A DNA stretch of 20,988 nt from a virus: IMG/VR virus record IMGVR_UViG_3300034407_003071, positions 1 to 20,988 of that record; one strand, written 5' to 3'. The number at the start of each line of letters is the position of its first letter. The first letter of the stretch is position 1. The notes under the pieces are model-generated. The model was not told where the DNA came from, ran no database searches, and saw only the letters and a program-made list of their open reading frames with translations. Both the position numbers and the translations under genes were made by a program. Below are positions 15,323 to 19,748 of the stretch, one piece after another.

Positions 15323-15858
15323 TGAAGTACAAAAGTAAGAGTCAAAAGCGTATAGACTTTATTGACCTTATCTCAGAGGCTATCACACATGATGATATCT
15401 TCGGTACAATTAACTACAAGAATCAGAATGAGGATCAGATAAAGCAATTTATCTATCCTCACCTTGTGGATTCACTTGCTGAATATGTAGTTGAAGAGAA
15501 GGGAATTGAAAAGGCTATCGCTAAAGATCAAATTAAGAAAAGTTTAAAATGGGAAGGTAATGTTAATACAACAGTTAACCACATTTTATTCATGGGAACA
15601 CAGAACCGACCTGATATGGTTCTAGAAATGAACGGTCTTAAAATTGCAATTGAATTCAAACGCGGCGGAAAGGGAAGCGATCTAAGATCTGGTTTTGGCC
15701 AGTCTATGGTTTATGCAACTCATTATGATTTTGTACTCTACTTATTTGTAGATACTACAGATGATAAACGTATTTTTAATGCTACTGGTGGAGGTAACGA
15801 AACTGAATTCGTTGATAATTTATGGGACCTATATAATATTAAATTTATAGTAGTCTAA
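15322..15858 (+). CDS. PD-(D/E)XK nuclease-fold protein
   Basis: 178 residues. The core motif is visible: RPDMVLEMNGLKIAIEFKRGG, with Asp98, Glu111 and Lys113 as the metal- and water-positioning residues, followed by a helix with the conserved Gln (FGQSMVYATHYDFVLYLFVD). This is the restriction-endonuclease fold as found in type II enzymes, DUF-type phage nucleases and Holliday resolvases. The N-terminal ~90 residues are helical and may bind DNA. Target unknown; recombination, host-DNA degradation and defence are all possible. It overlaps the preceding coiled-coil gene by one base and is followed by a stop-T-ATG junction to the next gene. Confidence 0.78.
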   Translation: MKYKSKSQKRIDFIDLISEAITHDDIFGTINYKNQNEDQIKQFIYPHLVDSLAEYVVEEKGIEKAIAKDQIKKSLKWEGNVNTTVNHILFMGTQNRPDMVLEMNGLKIAIEFKRGGKGSDLRSGFGQSMVYATHYDFVLYLFVDTTDDKRIFNATGGGNETEFVDNLWDLYNIKFIVV

Positions 15859-15859
15859 T

Positions 15860-16369
15860 ATGGCAATATTCGTAACATCAAATATGCAATTAGGAAGACC
15901 TAATGCAATGAAAACATATAAGCGTGATTTTGATAATGTAGATGATATGAATACACATCTAATTAATCAATGGAATAGTGTGGTTAAATCAAACGATACT
16001 GTTTATCACCTAGGTAATTTTGCATGGGATCCTAAAACTGCACAAGATAGCTTATTAAGGCTAAATGGTAATATTAAAATGATTATAGGTGAGCATGAGG
16101 CTGCAATAAAAACTTTAAATAATAAAGGCATGTTAAGGGCTGGTGTTTCCGTTGTTGAATGTATTCAATTAGAAGAAGGAGCCGTGCTTAGTTATTGGCC
16201 TCTGGGAACATGGCCTAATAAATCTAAGAAACACTTCTCTGTTATTGGTTATCCTGGAAATAAATTTAAATCAGATCCTAAAACTAGAGTAATTAATGCA
16301 TCTACTGATTTATGGAATAATACACCTCAAAATTTAGAGCGTATTATATCAATATTTCAAGATATTTAA
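15860..16369 (+). CDS. Degenerate metallophosphoesterase-like protein (probable pseudoenzyme)
   Basis: 169 residues that follow the plan of small calcineurin-like phosphoesterases (FTSDTHFGH, YKRPF, MN..L...WN..V...DTVYHLGDFA, L.G....I.GNHD, GH.H, N...D.W...P), but nearly every metal ligand is changed: S-N-M-Q (residues 7-10) for S-D-T-H, GN (52-53) for GD, GEHE (77-80) for GNHD, SYWP for the HYP segment, and GYPG (130-133) for GHSH. The scaffold (KTYKRDFDNVDDMNTHLINQWN, DTVYHLGNFAW, STDLWNNTPQNLERI) is well kept. So this is probably a folded, catalytically dead relative with a binding or structural role. It starts one base after the nuclease gene and ends before a clean terminator. Confidence 0.78.
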   Translation: MAIFVTSNMQLGRPNAMKTYKRDFDNVDDMNTHLINQWNSVVKSNDTVYHLGNFAWDPKTAQDSLLRLNGNIKMIIGEHEAAIKTLNNKGMLRAGVSVVECIQLEEGAVLSYWPLGTWPNKSKKHFSVIGYPGNKFKSDPKTRVINASTDLWNNTPQNLERIISIFQDI

Positions 16370-16380
16370 TAATTGTTAAT

Positions 16381-16417
16381 AACTTTATGGCAAATAAATG
16401 CCATAAAGTTTTTTTAT
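16381..16417 (+). terminator. Terminator with perfect 12-bp stem, first copy of the repeated unit
   Basis: AACTTTATGGCA / TGCCATAAAGTT with loop AATAAA, followed by further T's. It closes the operon ending at 16369. Its 3' arm is also the upstream edge of the promoter-like element before 16466. Confidence 0.82.
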
Positions 16418-16455
16418 GTCATACTTTTTTGTTATATTTACACTGTAACATTAAA
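16411..16455 (+). promoter_or_regulatory. Host-type promoter-like element, copy 2
   Basis: Contains GTCATA, TTTTTTG and TATATTTACACTGTAA; TATATTTA (16433-16440) matches the Bacteroidota -7 consensus TAnnTTTG except for the last base. Shared with 11150 and 16777. ATG follows at 16466. Confidence 0.55.
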
Positions 16456-16465
16456 ACAAACACAC

Positions 16466-16738
16466 ATGAACTACACAAGATTTAACAGACACGAATCAAT
16501 GAAATCAGAAACTCTTTCTGAAATTATGGATATTAAAGGAGAACTATACAGAGAAGATATTAATCGCGATTCTAATACTAGACGCCTTGAAAATATGCTA
16601 TCTGGACTATTTGATGGATTCTTATACGAAGAGTTACAGATTTTAGCACTTAAATTACCAACTGATTTGGCAACAAGAATTATGAAAGTATACTTTACTT
16701 GTTCAAGATTTCCAAAATCAGAATCACAAGTTTTTTAA
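16466..16738 (+). CDS. Hypothetical protein, 90 residues
   Basis: Not recognised. The start at 16466 (MNYTRFNRHESMK) is chosen because upstream in-frame sequence lies in the terminator hairpin and promoter-like element. The protein is largely helical and charged: SETLSEIMDIKGELYREDINRDSNTRRLENMLSG, then FLYEELQILALKLPTDLATRIMKVYF. No membrane segment or catalytic motif. It is a single-gene unit bounded on both sides by near-identical terminator-promoter sequences and lies just before the sigma factor, so it could be an early protein linked to transcription control (inference from position only). Confidence 0.68.
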   Translation: MNYTRFNRHESMKSETLSEIMDIKGELYREDINRDSNTRRLENMLSGLFDGFLYEELQILALKLPTDLATRIMKVYFTCSRFPKSESQVF

Positions 16739-16746
16739 TTGTTAAT

Positions 16747-16780
16747 AACTTTATGACAAATAAATGCCATAAAGTTTTCA
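16747..16780 (+). terminator. Terminator, second copy of the repeated unit (one mismatch)
   Basis: AACTTTATGACA / TGCCATAAAGTT with loop AATAAA and a short T run (TTTTC). One A-C mismatch in the stem compared with the copy at 16381, so it is probably leakier. Read-through into the sigma gene is possible. Confidence 0.65.
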
Positions 16781-16816
16781 TATGTCAAACTAATTGATTA
16801 TATTTACACTGTAATT
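16777..16816 (+). promoter_or_regulatory. Host-type promoter-like element, copy 3 (sigma factor gene)
   Basis: TATGTCAAAC, TTG and TATATTTACACTGTAA repeat the element at 16411; TATATTTA is at 16799-16806. It lies 32 nt before the sigma gene ATG (16848). Sharing this element would let host RNA polymerase express both genes. Confidence 0.55.
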
Positions 16817-16847
16817 AAAACTAATAAATCACATTAAAAATTAAAAC

Positions 16848-17462
16848 ATGCCAAAAACAAAACAACTTACCTACCGCGAATTATCAGAAAACTTTGTTCA
16901 ATCAAGAAGCGAAAAAGATTACGTAGCACTTTACCAAAGAGTGCAGCCGGGTTTACGCTCTTATATCTCAAATGTTGTAAAAGATAATGAAGCAACTGCG
17001 GACATACTTGTTAATACACTAACTAAACTATGGACTAAGATTGACCAGTATGATCCACAATACCAAATTACAACTTGGTTATATCGTATTGCATTTAATG
17101 AATGTTTAGGCTATATCCGTAAGCGTAATCGTACTTATTCTATTGAAGGTATGAAAGACTTCGGTGTAGAAATTACAGAATCAAATAAACTTAGCTATAG
17201 TGCCCAAGATTTACTTATTGAGAATGAGACTTTATCAGAACAAGATTTCTTAGATGAAGACAATACTCTAATGGATAGATATACATCTGCATTAGAATCT
17301 ATTAAAAGTTTACAACCTTTATATAGAGGTATATTAGAAGATCGTCTACTTAACGAAATGAAGTATGAAGATATTGCAGATAAGTATGATCTACCATTAC
17401 AGACTATTAAGAATAGAATTAGAAGAGGTAAAACTTTAATAGCAGAAAAAATGTCAAAATAA
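16848..17462 (+). CDS. ECF-type RNA polymerase sigma factor
   Basis: 204 residues. Region 2 is at about residues 25-97: DYVALYQRVQPGLRSYISNVVKDNEATADILVNTLTKLWTKIDQYDP, then ITTWLYRIAFNECLGYIRKRNR, the expected -10 recognition and core-binding helices. An acidic linker (about 105-140) leads to region 4 (about 146-203): ALESIKSLQPLYRGILEDRLLNEMKYEDIADKYDLPLQTIKNRIRRGKTLIAEKM, a helix-turn-helix. It would direct host core polymerase to phage promoters; the repeated intergenic AGATATATAA is the obvious candidate -10 site (inference). Regulation appears to be by the host-type promoter-like element upstream. The tRNA/RNA locus begins 95 nt after it. No anti-sigma gene is recognised. Confidence 0.92.
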   Translation: MPKTKQLTYRELSENFVQSRSEKDYVALYQRVQPGLRSYISNVVKDNEATADILVNTLTKLWTKIDQYDPQYQITTWLYRIAFNECLGYIRKRNRTYSIEGMKDFGVEITESNKLSYSAQDLLIENETLSEQDFLDEDNTLMDRYTSALESIKSLQPLYRGILEDRLLNEMKYEDIADKYDLPLQTIKNRIRRGKTLIAEKMSK

Positions 17463-17557
17463 TTTAATTAAGGCATAAACAAACGAAAGTTAAGCTGTAT
17501 AAGTATTGTAACAAAGCAAAAAAGATTGTTCTTTATTTCTTGGTAAAATTAAACGAT
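17463..17557 (+). other. Leader between sigma gene and tRNA-Leu
   Basis: 95 nt, AT-rich. No gene, no clear hairpin terminator and no AGATATATAA motif, so the tRNA/RNA locus may be read through from the sigma gene or use a promoter I cannot identify here. Confidence 0.4.
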
Positions 17558-17643
17558 GCTGCTGTGGTGGAACTGGTAGACACGTTGGACTTAAAATCCA
17601 ATGGACAGTAATGTCCGTGCCGGTTCGATTCCGGCCAGCAGTA
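17558..17643 (+). tRNA. tRNA-Leu (UAA anticodon)
   Basis: Class II cloverleaf: acceptor GCTGCTG / CAGCAGT (first pair G-U), anticodon stem TTGGA / TCCAA with loop CTTAAAA (anticodon TAA), long variable arm, T arm GCCGG-TTCGATT-CCGGC. No encoded CCA. Reads UUA. Confidence 0.96.
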
Positions 17644-17649
17644 CAAATA

Positions 17650-17758
17650 ATAATTGAGAGGAGTTAAACGTAATATCCTAAGAGTACAGTCGACGGACTG
17701 CTTAGGTTGGGACTCTGATGCTGTAAGCGCGCTATAATGAGTGAAGCCTCTCAATTAT
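17650..17758 (+). ncRNA. Structured small RNA between tRNAs (three-way junction)
   Basis: A 109-nt element closed by a perfect 12-bp stem (ATAATTGAGAGG 17650-17661 / CCTCTCAATTAT 17747-17758). Inside are a hairpin with CCTAAG/CTTAGG and CAGTC/GACTG around loop GACG and a 4-nt bulge (17677-17706), and a second arm closed by ACTC/GAGT (17712-17742). It has no open frame of note and sits exactly between tRNA-Leu and tRNA-Arg. I do not recognise the family; it does not match the hammerhead core. Function unknown. Confidence 0.65.
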
Positions 17759-17765
17759 AATATTT

Positions 17766-17839
17766 GGCCCAATAGCTCAGCTGGATAGAGCATCTGCCTT
17801 CTAAGCAGACGGTCTCAGGTTCGAATCCTGATTGGGTCA
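17766..17839 (+). tRNA. tRNA-Arg (UCU anticodon)
   Basis: Acceptor GGCCCAA / TTGGGTC (one G-U), D stem GCTC/GAGC, anticodon stem TCTGC / GCAGA with loop CTTCTAA (anticodon TCT), T arm TCAGG-TTCGAAT-CCTGA. No encoded CCA. Reads AGA, the main Arg codon in these genes. Confidence 0.97.
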
Positions 17840-17855
17840 CTGTTGAAGATATTAA

Positions 17856-17865
17856 AGATATATAA
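17856..17865 (+). promoter_or_regulatory. Candidate phage late promoter motif, copy 5 (AGATATATAA)
   Basis: Lies 17 nt after tRNA-Arg and 28 nt before the ATG at 17893, so the small gene (and possibly the downstream tRNAs and RNAs) could be transcribed from here. Confidence 0.5.
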
Positions 17866-17892
17866 AGATCAATTAAAAATTAAATAATTATA

Positions 17893-18036
17893 ATGTCAAC
17901 AAACGATCAACAAAACGGAAACTCTCAATTAAATAGCGAGAGGAGTAACTTTAATCGTAAAGTAGCCGGTTTATCTATTTTAGGTAGAACTAAAAAAGTG
18001 CAGTGGGATAGTAAGAGAAGATACCGTACCATTTAA
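17893..18036 (+). CDS. Small basic protein, 47 residues, between tRNA genes
   Basis: MSTNDQQNGNSQLNSERSN, then FNRKVAGLSILGRTKKVQWDSKRRYRTI. A polar, Gln/Asn/Ser-rich first half and a basic second half (Arg/Lys with a Trp) suggest a nucleic-acid-binding peptide, possibly a small virion or DNA/RNA-packaging protein; this is inference. It has a candidate late promoter 28 nt upstream and an A-rich leader. No family recognised. The tRNA-Thr gene begins six bases after its stop. Confidence 0.65.
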   Translation: MSTNDQQNGNSQLNSERSNFNRKVAGLSILGRTKKVQWDSKRRYRTI

Positions 18037-18042
18037 AATAAT

Positions 18043-18116
18043 GCCTCTTTAGCTCAGTTGGCTAGAGCAGCTGATTTGTAATCAGCAGGTCGCCTGTTCG
18101 AGTCAGGCAAGAGGCT
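18043..18116 (+). tRNA. tRNA-Thr (UGU anticodon)
   Basis: Acceptor GCCTCTT / AAGAGGC, D stem GCTC/GAGC, anticodon stem GCTGA / TCAGC with loop TTTGTAA (anticodon TGT), T arm GCCTG-TTCGAGT-CAGGC. No encoded CCA. Reads ACA. Confidence 0.97.
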
Positions 18117-18130
18117 CATGTATATTGATC

Positions 18131-18203
18131 GCGAAAGTAGCTCAGTTGGTAGAGCGAAAGCCTTCCAAGCTTTAGGTCGCCGGTTCGAACCCGGTCTTTC
18201 GCT
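18131..18203 (+). tRNA. tRNA-Gly (UCC anticodon)
   Basis: Acceptor GCGAAAG / CTTTCGC, D stem GCTC/GAGC, anticodon stem AAAGC / GCTTT with loop CTTCCAA (anticodon TCC), T arm GCCGG-TTCGAAC-CCGGT. No encoded CCA. Reads GGA. Confidence 0.97.
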
Positions 18204-18447
18204 CAAGTTACATCGGGAAGTTAAACAGCCCGGGACAAGCATAAAGGTCCTTAAACTATGCAGGCGACAACCTCGCGATGCCTATATAAGTAAGGAGTGA
18301 GGTCTTGGATATATGGGAAACAACGAACCCTCCAAGTAGTTTGACGTTGTTTTATGTGGTAAGACACTAATGTTGTTTGTTTCAATACGAAAATCAAACC
18401 GTTAAAATCCAGTTCAGACCGTTTTATCTGAGCAAATTATGCATATC
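18204..18447 (+). ncRNA. Structured RNA with candidate H-type pseudoknot (no gene)
   Basis: A gene-free stretch with nested stems: CGGG/CCCG near 18214-18232; TCCTTA (18248-18253) with TAAGGA (18291-18296), enclosing AGGC/GCCT; then CTTGGA (18304-18309) with TCCAAG (18331-18336), topped by GGG/CCC around a loop. The loop segment AAACAACG (18318-18325) is perfectly complementary to CGTTGTTT (18345-18352) outside the stem, an 8-bp H-type pseudoknot. A further hairpin, TCAGA/TCTGA, is at 18414-18431. Open frames across it lack initiation context and overlap the stems. The family is not recognised; pairings were found by eye and not folded computationally. Confidence 0.6.
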
Positions 18448-18536
18448 GCGACTAATCTCGACAATTAAACAAACGAGGATTGGTTTCCAAGATCGCTGCA
18501 AAGCGTTTGAGATGGGTTCGATTCCCGGTCGCTTTA
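18448..18536 (+). other. tRNA-like segment or decayed tRNA
   Basis: GCGAC (18448-18452) pairs with GTCGC (18529-18533). CTCG/CGAG (18457-18477) resembles a D stem. TTGG-TTT-CCAA (about 18480-18490) stands where an anticodon arm would be. CGCT-GCAA-AGCG (18494-18505) resembles a variable arm with a GNRA loop. GGG-TTCGATT-CCC is a good T arm. However, the anticodon stem is wrong, the D loop is too long and the acceptor has only five pairs. So it is either a tRNA remnant or the tRNA-like domain of a larger RNA. I do not assign an amino acid. Confidence 0.4.
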
Positions 18537-18553
18537 TGTATATTAAAAGAATT

Positions 18554-18669
18554 AGAGAGGCAGTGAAGCTGTAGTTAATGGTGGTGCTAAAAGAATGAAA
18601 AAGGGTTTAGAGTAGTTCGAGCGTAAGCAAACCATTAACCAGAAACCCCGAAAGACCCGAAACCTCTCT
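18554..18669 (+). ncRNA. Structured RNA with closing stem and candidate pseudoknot
   Basis: 116 nt closed by AGAGAGG (18554-18560) / CCTCTCT (18663-18669). Inside, GTTAATGGT (18574-18582) pairs perfectly with ACCATTAAC (18631-18639). The loop segment GGGTTT (18603-18608) can pair with AAACCC (18643-18648) outside that stem, again an H-type pseudoknot, although CTAAA/TTTAG within the loop competes. It shares the GAGAGG...CCTCTC closing stem with the RNA at 17650. Function unknown; no gene inside. Confidence 0.6.
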
Positions 18670-18825
18670 TATATTAAAAAGCCCGAAGTACAAGGGAACG
18701 AAGATAGGTGCAGCCTCTCAAACGTTTAGTTAAATCTTTCGTAGATTTTTAATTGATGCACACCCACCTCCAAATCGTAGGTTGGCACTGTTGGTAACTC
18801 AGGGGATATTTTAAAAGTTACACTT
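18670..18825 (+). ncRNA. Further structured, gene-free stretch up to tRNA-Glu
   Basis: Local pairings: CCC/GGG (18682-18696); GTGCA (18708-18712) with TGCAC (18757-18761), enclosing AAATCT-TTCGT-AGATTT (18732-18748); CCACCT with AGGTTGG (about 18765-18785, one bulge); and GTAACT (18794-18799) with AGTTAC (18816-18821) just before tRNA-Glu. The CCTCTCAA word at 18714 repeats the 3' closing arm of the RNA at 17650. It may be the 3' domain of one large RNA starting at 18204. No gene seen. Confidence 0.45.
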
Positions 18826-18897
18826 GCTCCGTTCGTCTAACGGTTAGGACATTAGGTTTTCATCCTAAAAATAGGAGTTCGATTCTCCTACGGAGTA
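18826..18897 (+). tRNA. tRNA-Glu (UUC anticodon)
   Basis: Acceptor GCTCCGT / ACGGAGT (one G-U), anticodon stem TTAGG / CCTAA with loop TTTTCAT (anticodon TTC), T arm AGGAG-TTCGATT-CTCCT. No encoded CCA. Reads GAA. Confidence 0.95.
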
Positions 18898-18917
18898 CTA
18901 ATACTTAATCATAAATT

Positions 18918-19028
18918 ATGATAATGTGTAAATGTGGTAACGTAACAACATCAGTACATACAAGTAACACATATATTTGTAAACACTGTAATGGAGTAAA
19001 CGTTACAAAAGATAGCCCAACCTCTTAA
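18918..19028 (+). CDS. Zinc-ribbon-like microprotein, 36 residues
   Basis: MIMCKCGNVTTSVHTS, then NTYICKHCNGVNVTKDSPTS. The CxCG knuckle and a CKHC knuckle 15 residues apart form a compact two-knuckle zinc ribbon, the type found in small phage regulators and in ribosomal or RNA polymerase-associated ribbons. The partner is unknown. The stop codon lies in the loop of a terminator hairpin that begins within the coding end, so translation and termination could affect each other. It starts 20 nt after tRNA-Glu. Confidence 0.7.
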   Translation: MIMCKCGNVTTSVHTSNTYICKHCNGVNVTKDSPTS

Positions 19029-19045
19029 TTGAGTTTGGGTTTTTT
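19015..19045 (+). terminator. Rho-independent terminator ending the tRNA/RNA locus
   Basis: CCCAACCTC / GAGTTTGGG (one mismatch) around loop TTAATT, followed by TTTTTT. The stop codon of the zinc-ribbon microprotein (19026-19028) lies in the loop. Confidence 0.85.
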
Positions 19046-19082
19046 ATGAAACAAAACCAGGGTTCTCTATATAGATATTAAC

Positions 19083-19178
19083 ATGAGGGATTTAAAGAAC
19101 TGGTTTATTACTAATATTCTAATAGCATTTACCAGTATCTGGCTAAGGTGGATTAAAAAAACACGAAATCGCTTTTAA
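19083..19178 (+). CDS. Single-pass membrane microprotein, 31 residues
   Basis: MRDLKNWFITNILIAFTSIWLRWIKKTRNRF: a short hydrophobic, Trp-rich helix with a strongly basic C-terminus, expected to stay on the cytoplasmic side. It lies downstream of a terminator, with TATATAGATATTAAC as leader; this resembles but does not match the promoter motif. No family recognised. It could be a small lysis or membrane-modulating peptide; the call rests only on composition. Confidence 0.45.
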   Translation: MRDLKNWFITNILIAFTSIWLRWIKKTRNRF

Positions 19179-19193
19179 CTTAATATAATAATT

Positions 19194-19331
19194 ATGGAAA
19201 AATGGAACCGAAGTGAATGGCAAGGTCGTAGTAAGGCTCAAGTAGAACGTAATGAAACCATTGGTGGAATTATAACAACAGTATCACTTATTTTAATAAC
19301 ATCTCTCATTATCTTTAGTATCATATACTAA
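19194..19331 (+). CDS. Single-pass membrane microprotein, 45 residues
   Basis: MEKWNRSEWQGRSKAQVERN, then a C-terminal transmembrane helix (about 23-45, TIGGIITTVSLILITSLIIFSIIY) ending at the terminus: a tail-anchored layout with a charged cytoplasmic head. It starts 15 nt after the previous microprotein. Not recognised; it belongs to the run of small membrane proteins beside the holin-like gene. Confidence 0.55.
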   Translation: MEKWNRSEWQGRSKAQVERNETIGGIITTVSLILITSLIIFSIIY

Positions 19332-19346
19332 ATTTAACCTCTAATT

Positions 19347-19356
19347 AGATATATAA
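19347..19356 (+). promoter_or_regulatory. Candidate phage late promoter motif, copy 6 (AGATATATAA)
   Basis: Between the 45-residue membrane protein and the holin-like gene, 46 nt before its ATG. A late promoter here would suit a lysis-timing gene; inference. Confidence 0.5.
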
Positions 19357-19402
19357 TTAAGGTGGCATTCTTATTTGCTTCCTTTAAAAATATTAATTAG
19401 CT

Positions 19403-19651
19403 ATGAAAAAGATTATTGCCTGGATTAAAGGCCTACTACAAGACGAAAAAGGTACGCCATCATCTAAAAGATTTATCGGTATTATTGCCGGGCTTTCACT
19501 CTGTGTTACTCTTTTTGCTAATCAATTTACAGATGAGCATATTGCTCCTGCAGAATCATTAGTTAACGCAGTCGCAGCAATTTGTATCGGAGGTCTAGGA
19601 TTGGCTTCTGTTGATAAGATTTGGGGTAACAAAGATAATACACTAAAGTAA
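19403..19651 (+). CDS. Holin-like small membrane protein, 82 residues
   Basis: An amphipathic N-terminus (MKKIIAWIKGLLQDEKGTPSSKR) is followed by two transmembrane helices (about 24-42, FIGIIAGLSLCVTLFANQF, and about 53-70, LVNAVAAICIGGLGLASV) and a short charged tail. Size and two-helix topology suit a class II holin or a phage inner-membrane protein; the xSSKRxxG segment before helix 1 is common in small phage membrane proteins. No endolysin gene is visible in the window, so lysis function is unproven. A candidate late promoter lies upstream and a clean terminator downstream. Confidence 0.6.
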   Translation: MKKIIAWIKGLLQDEKGTPSSKRFIGIIAGLSLCVTLFANQFTDEHIAPAESLVNAVAAICIGGLGLASVDKIWGNKDNTLK

Positions 19652-19654
19652 AAA

Positions 19655-19714
19655 ATGTCAATGGGTATAATTTTTACTAGTGCTCATGTTTGGGGTTTAG
19701 GAATAAAGAAGTAA
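19655..19714 (+). CDS. Possible 19-residue peptide
   Basis: ATG three bases after the holin-like stop encodes MSMGIIFTSAHVWGLGIKK. It is the only frame between 19651 and the terminator. The close spacing resembles coupled genes here, but it is too short to support from sequence alone. Confidence 0.25.
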   Translation: MSMGIIFTSAHVWGLGIKK

Positions 19715-19723
19715 TTAAATTAA

Positions 19724-19748
19724 AATCCAGCGTAAGCTGGATTTTTTT
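19724..19748 (+). terminator. Rho-independent terminator after the holin-like gene
   Basis: Perfect 8-bp stem AATCCAGC / GCTGGATT with GTAA tetraloop (GNRA type), followed by a T run. The next promoter motif begins on its last T. Confidence 0.92.

Noticed and set aside
16373-16465. Upstream extension of the 90-residue gene to an ATG at 16373
   Set aside because: The extension would be encoded by the terminator hairpin and promoter-like repeat that is also found before the sigma gene, so it is non-coding.
17650-17758. Hammerhead ribozyme
   Set aside because: CTGATG is present, but inside an arm rather than at the junction, and the GAAA and NUH core elements are not in the required places.
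18204-18540. tmRNA
   Set aside because: There is a T-arm-like 3' part and a pseudoknot, but no 5' acceptor complement at a suitable distance and no tag reading frame ending in ALAA-stop, so I could not support it.
18204-18540. Group I intron splitting a tRNA
   Set aside because: All six good tRNAs are uninterrupted, and I could not find the conserved P7/G-binding-site arrangement; the degenerate tRNA-like segment does not have a matching 5' half upstream.
18118-18574. Short open frames at 18118-18300 and 18377-18574
   Set aside because: They run through tRNA-Gly and the paired regions of the structured RNAs, lack an initiation context like their neighbours, and encode Arg/Ser-rich non-protein-like sequence.
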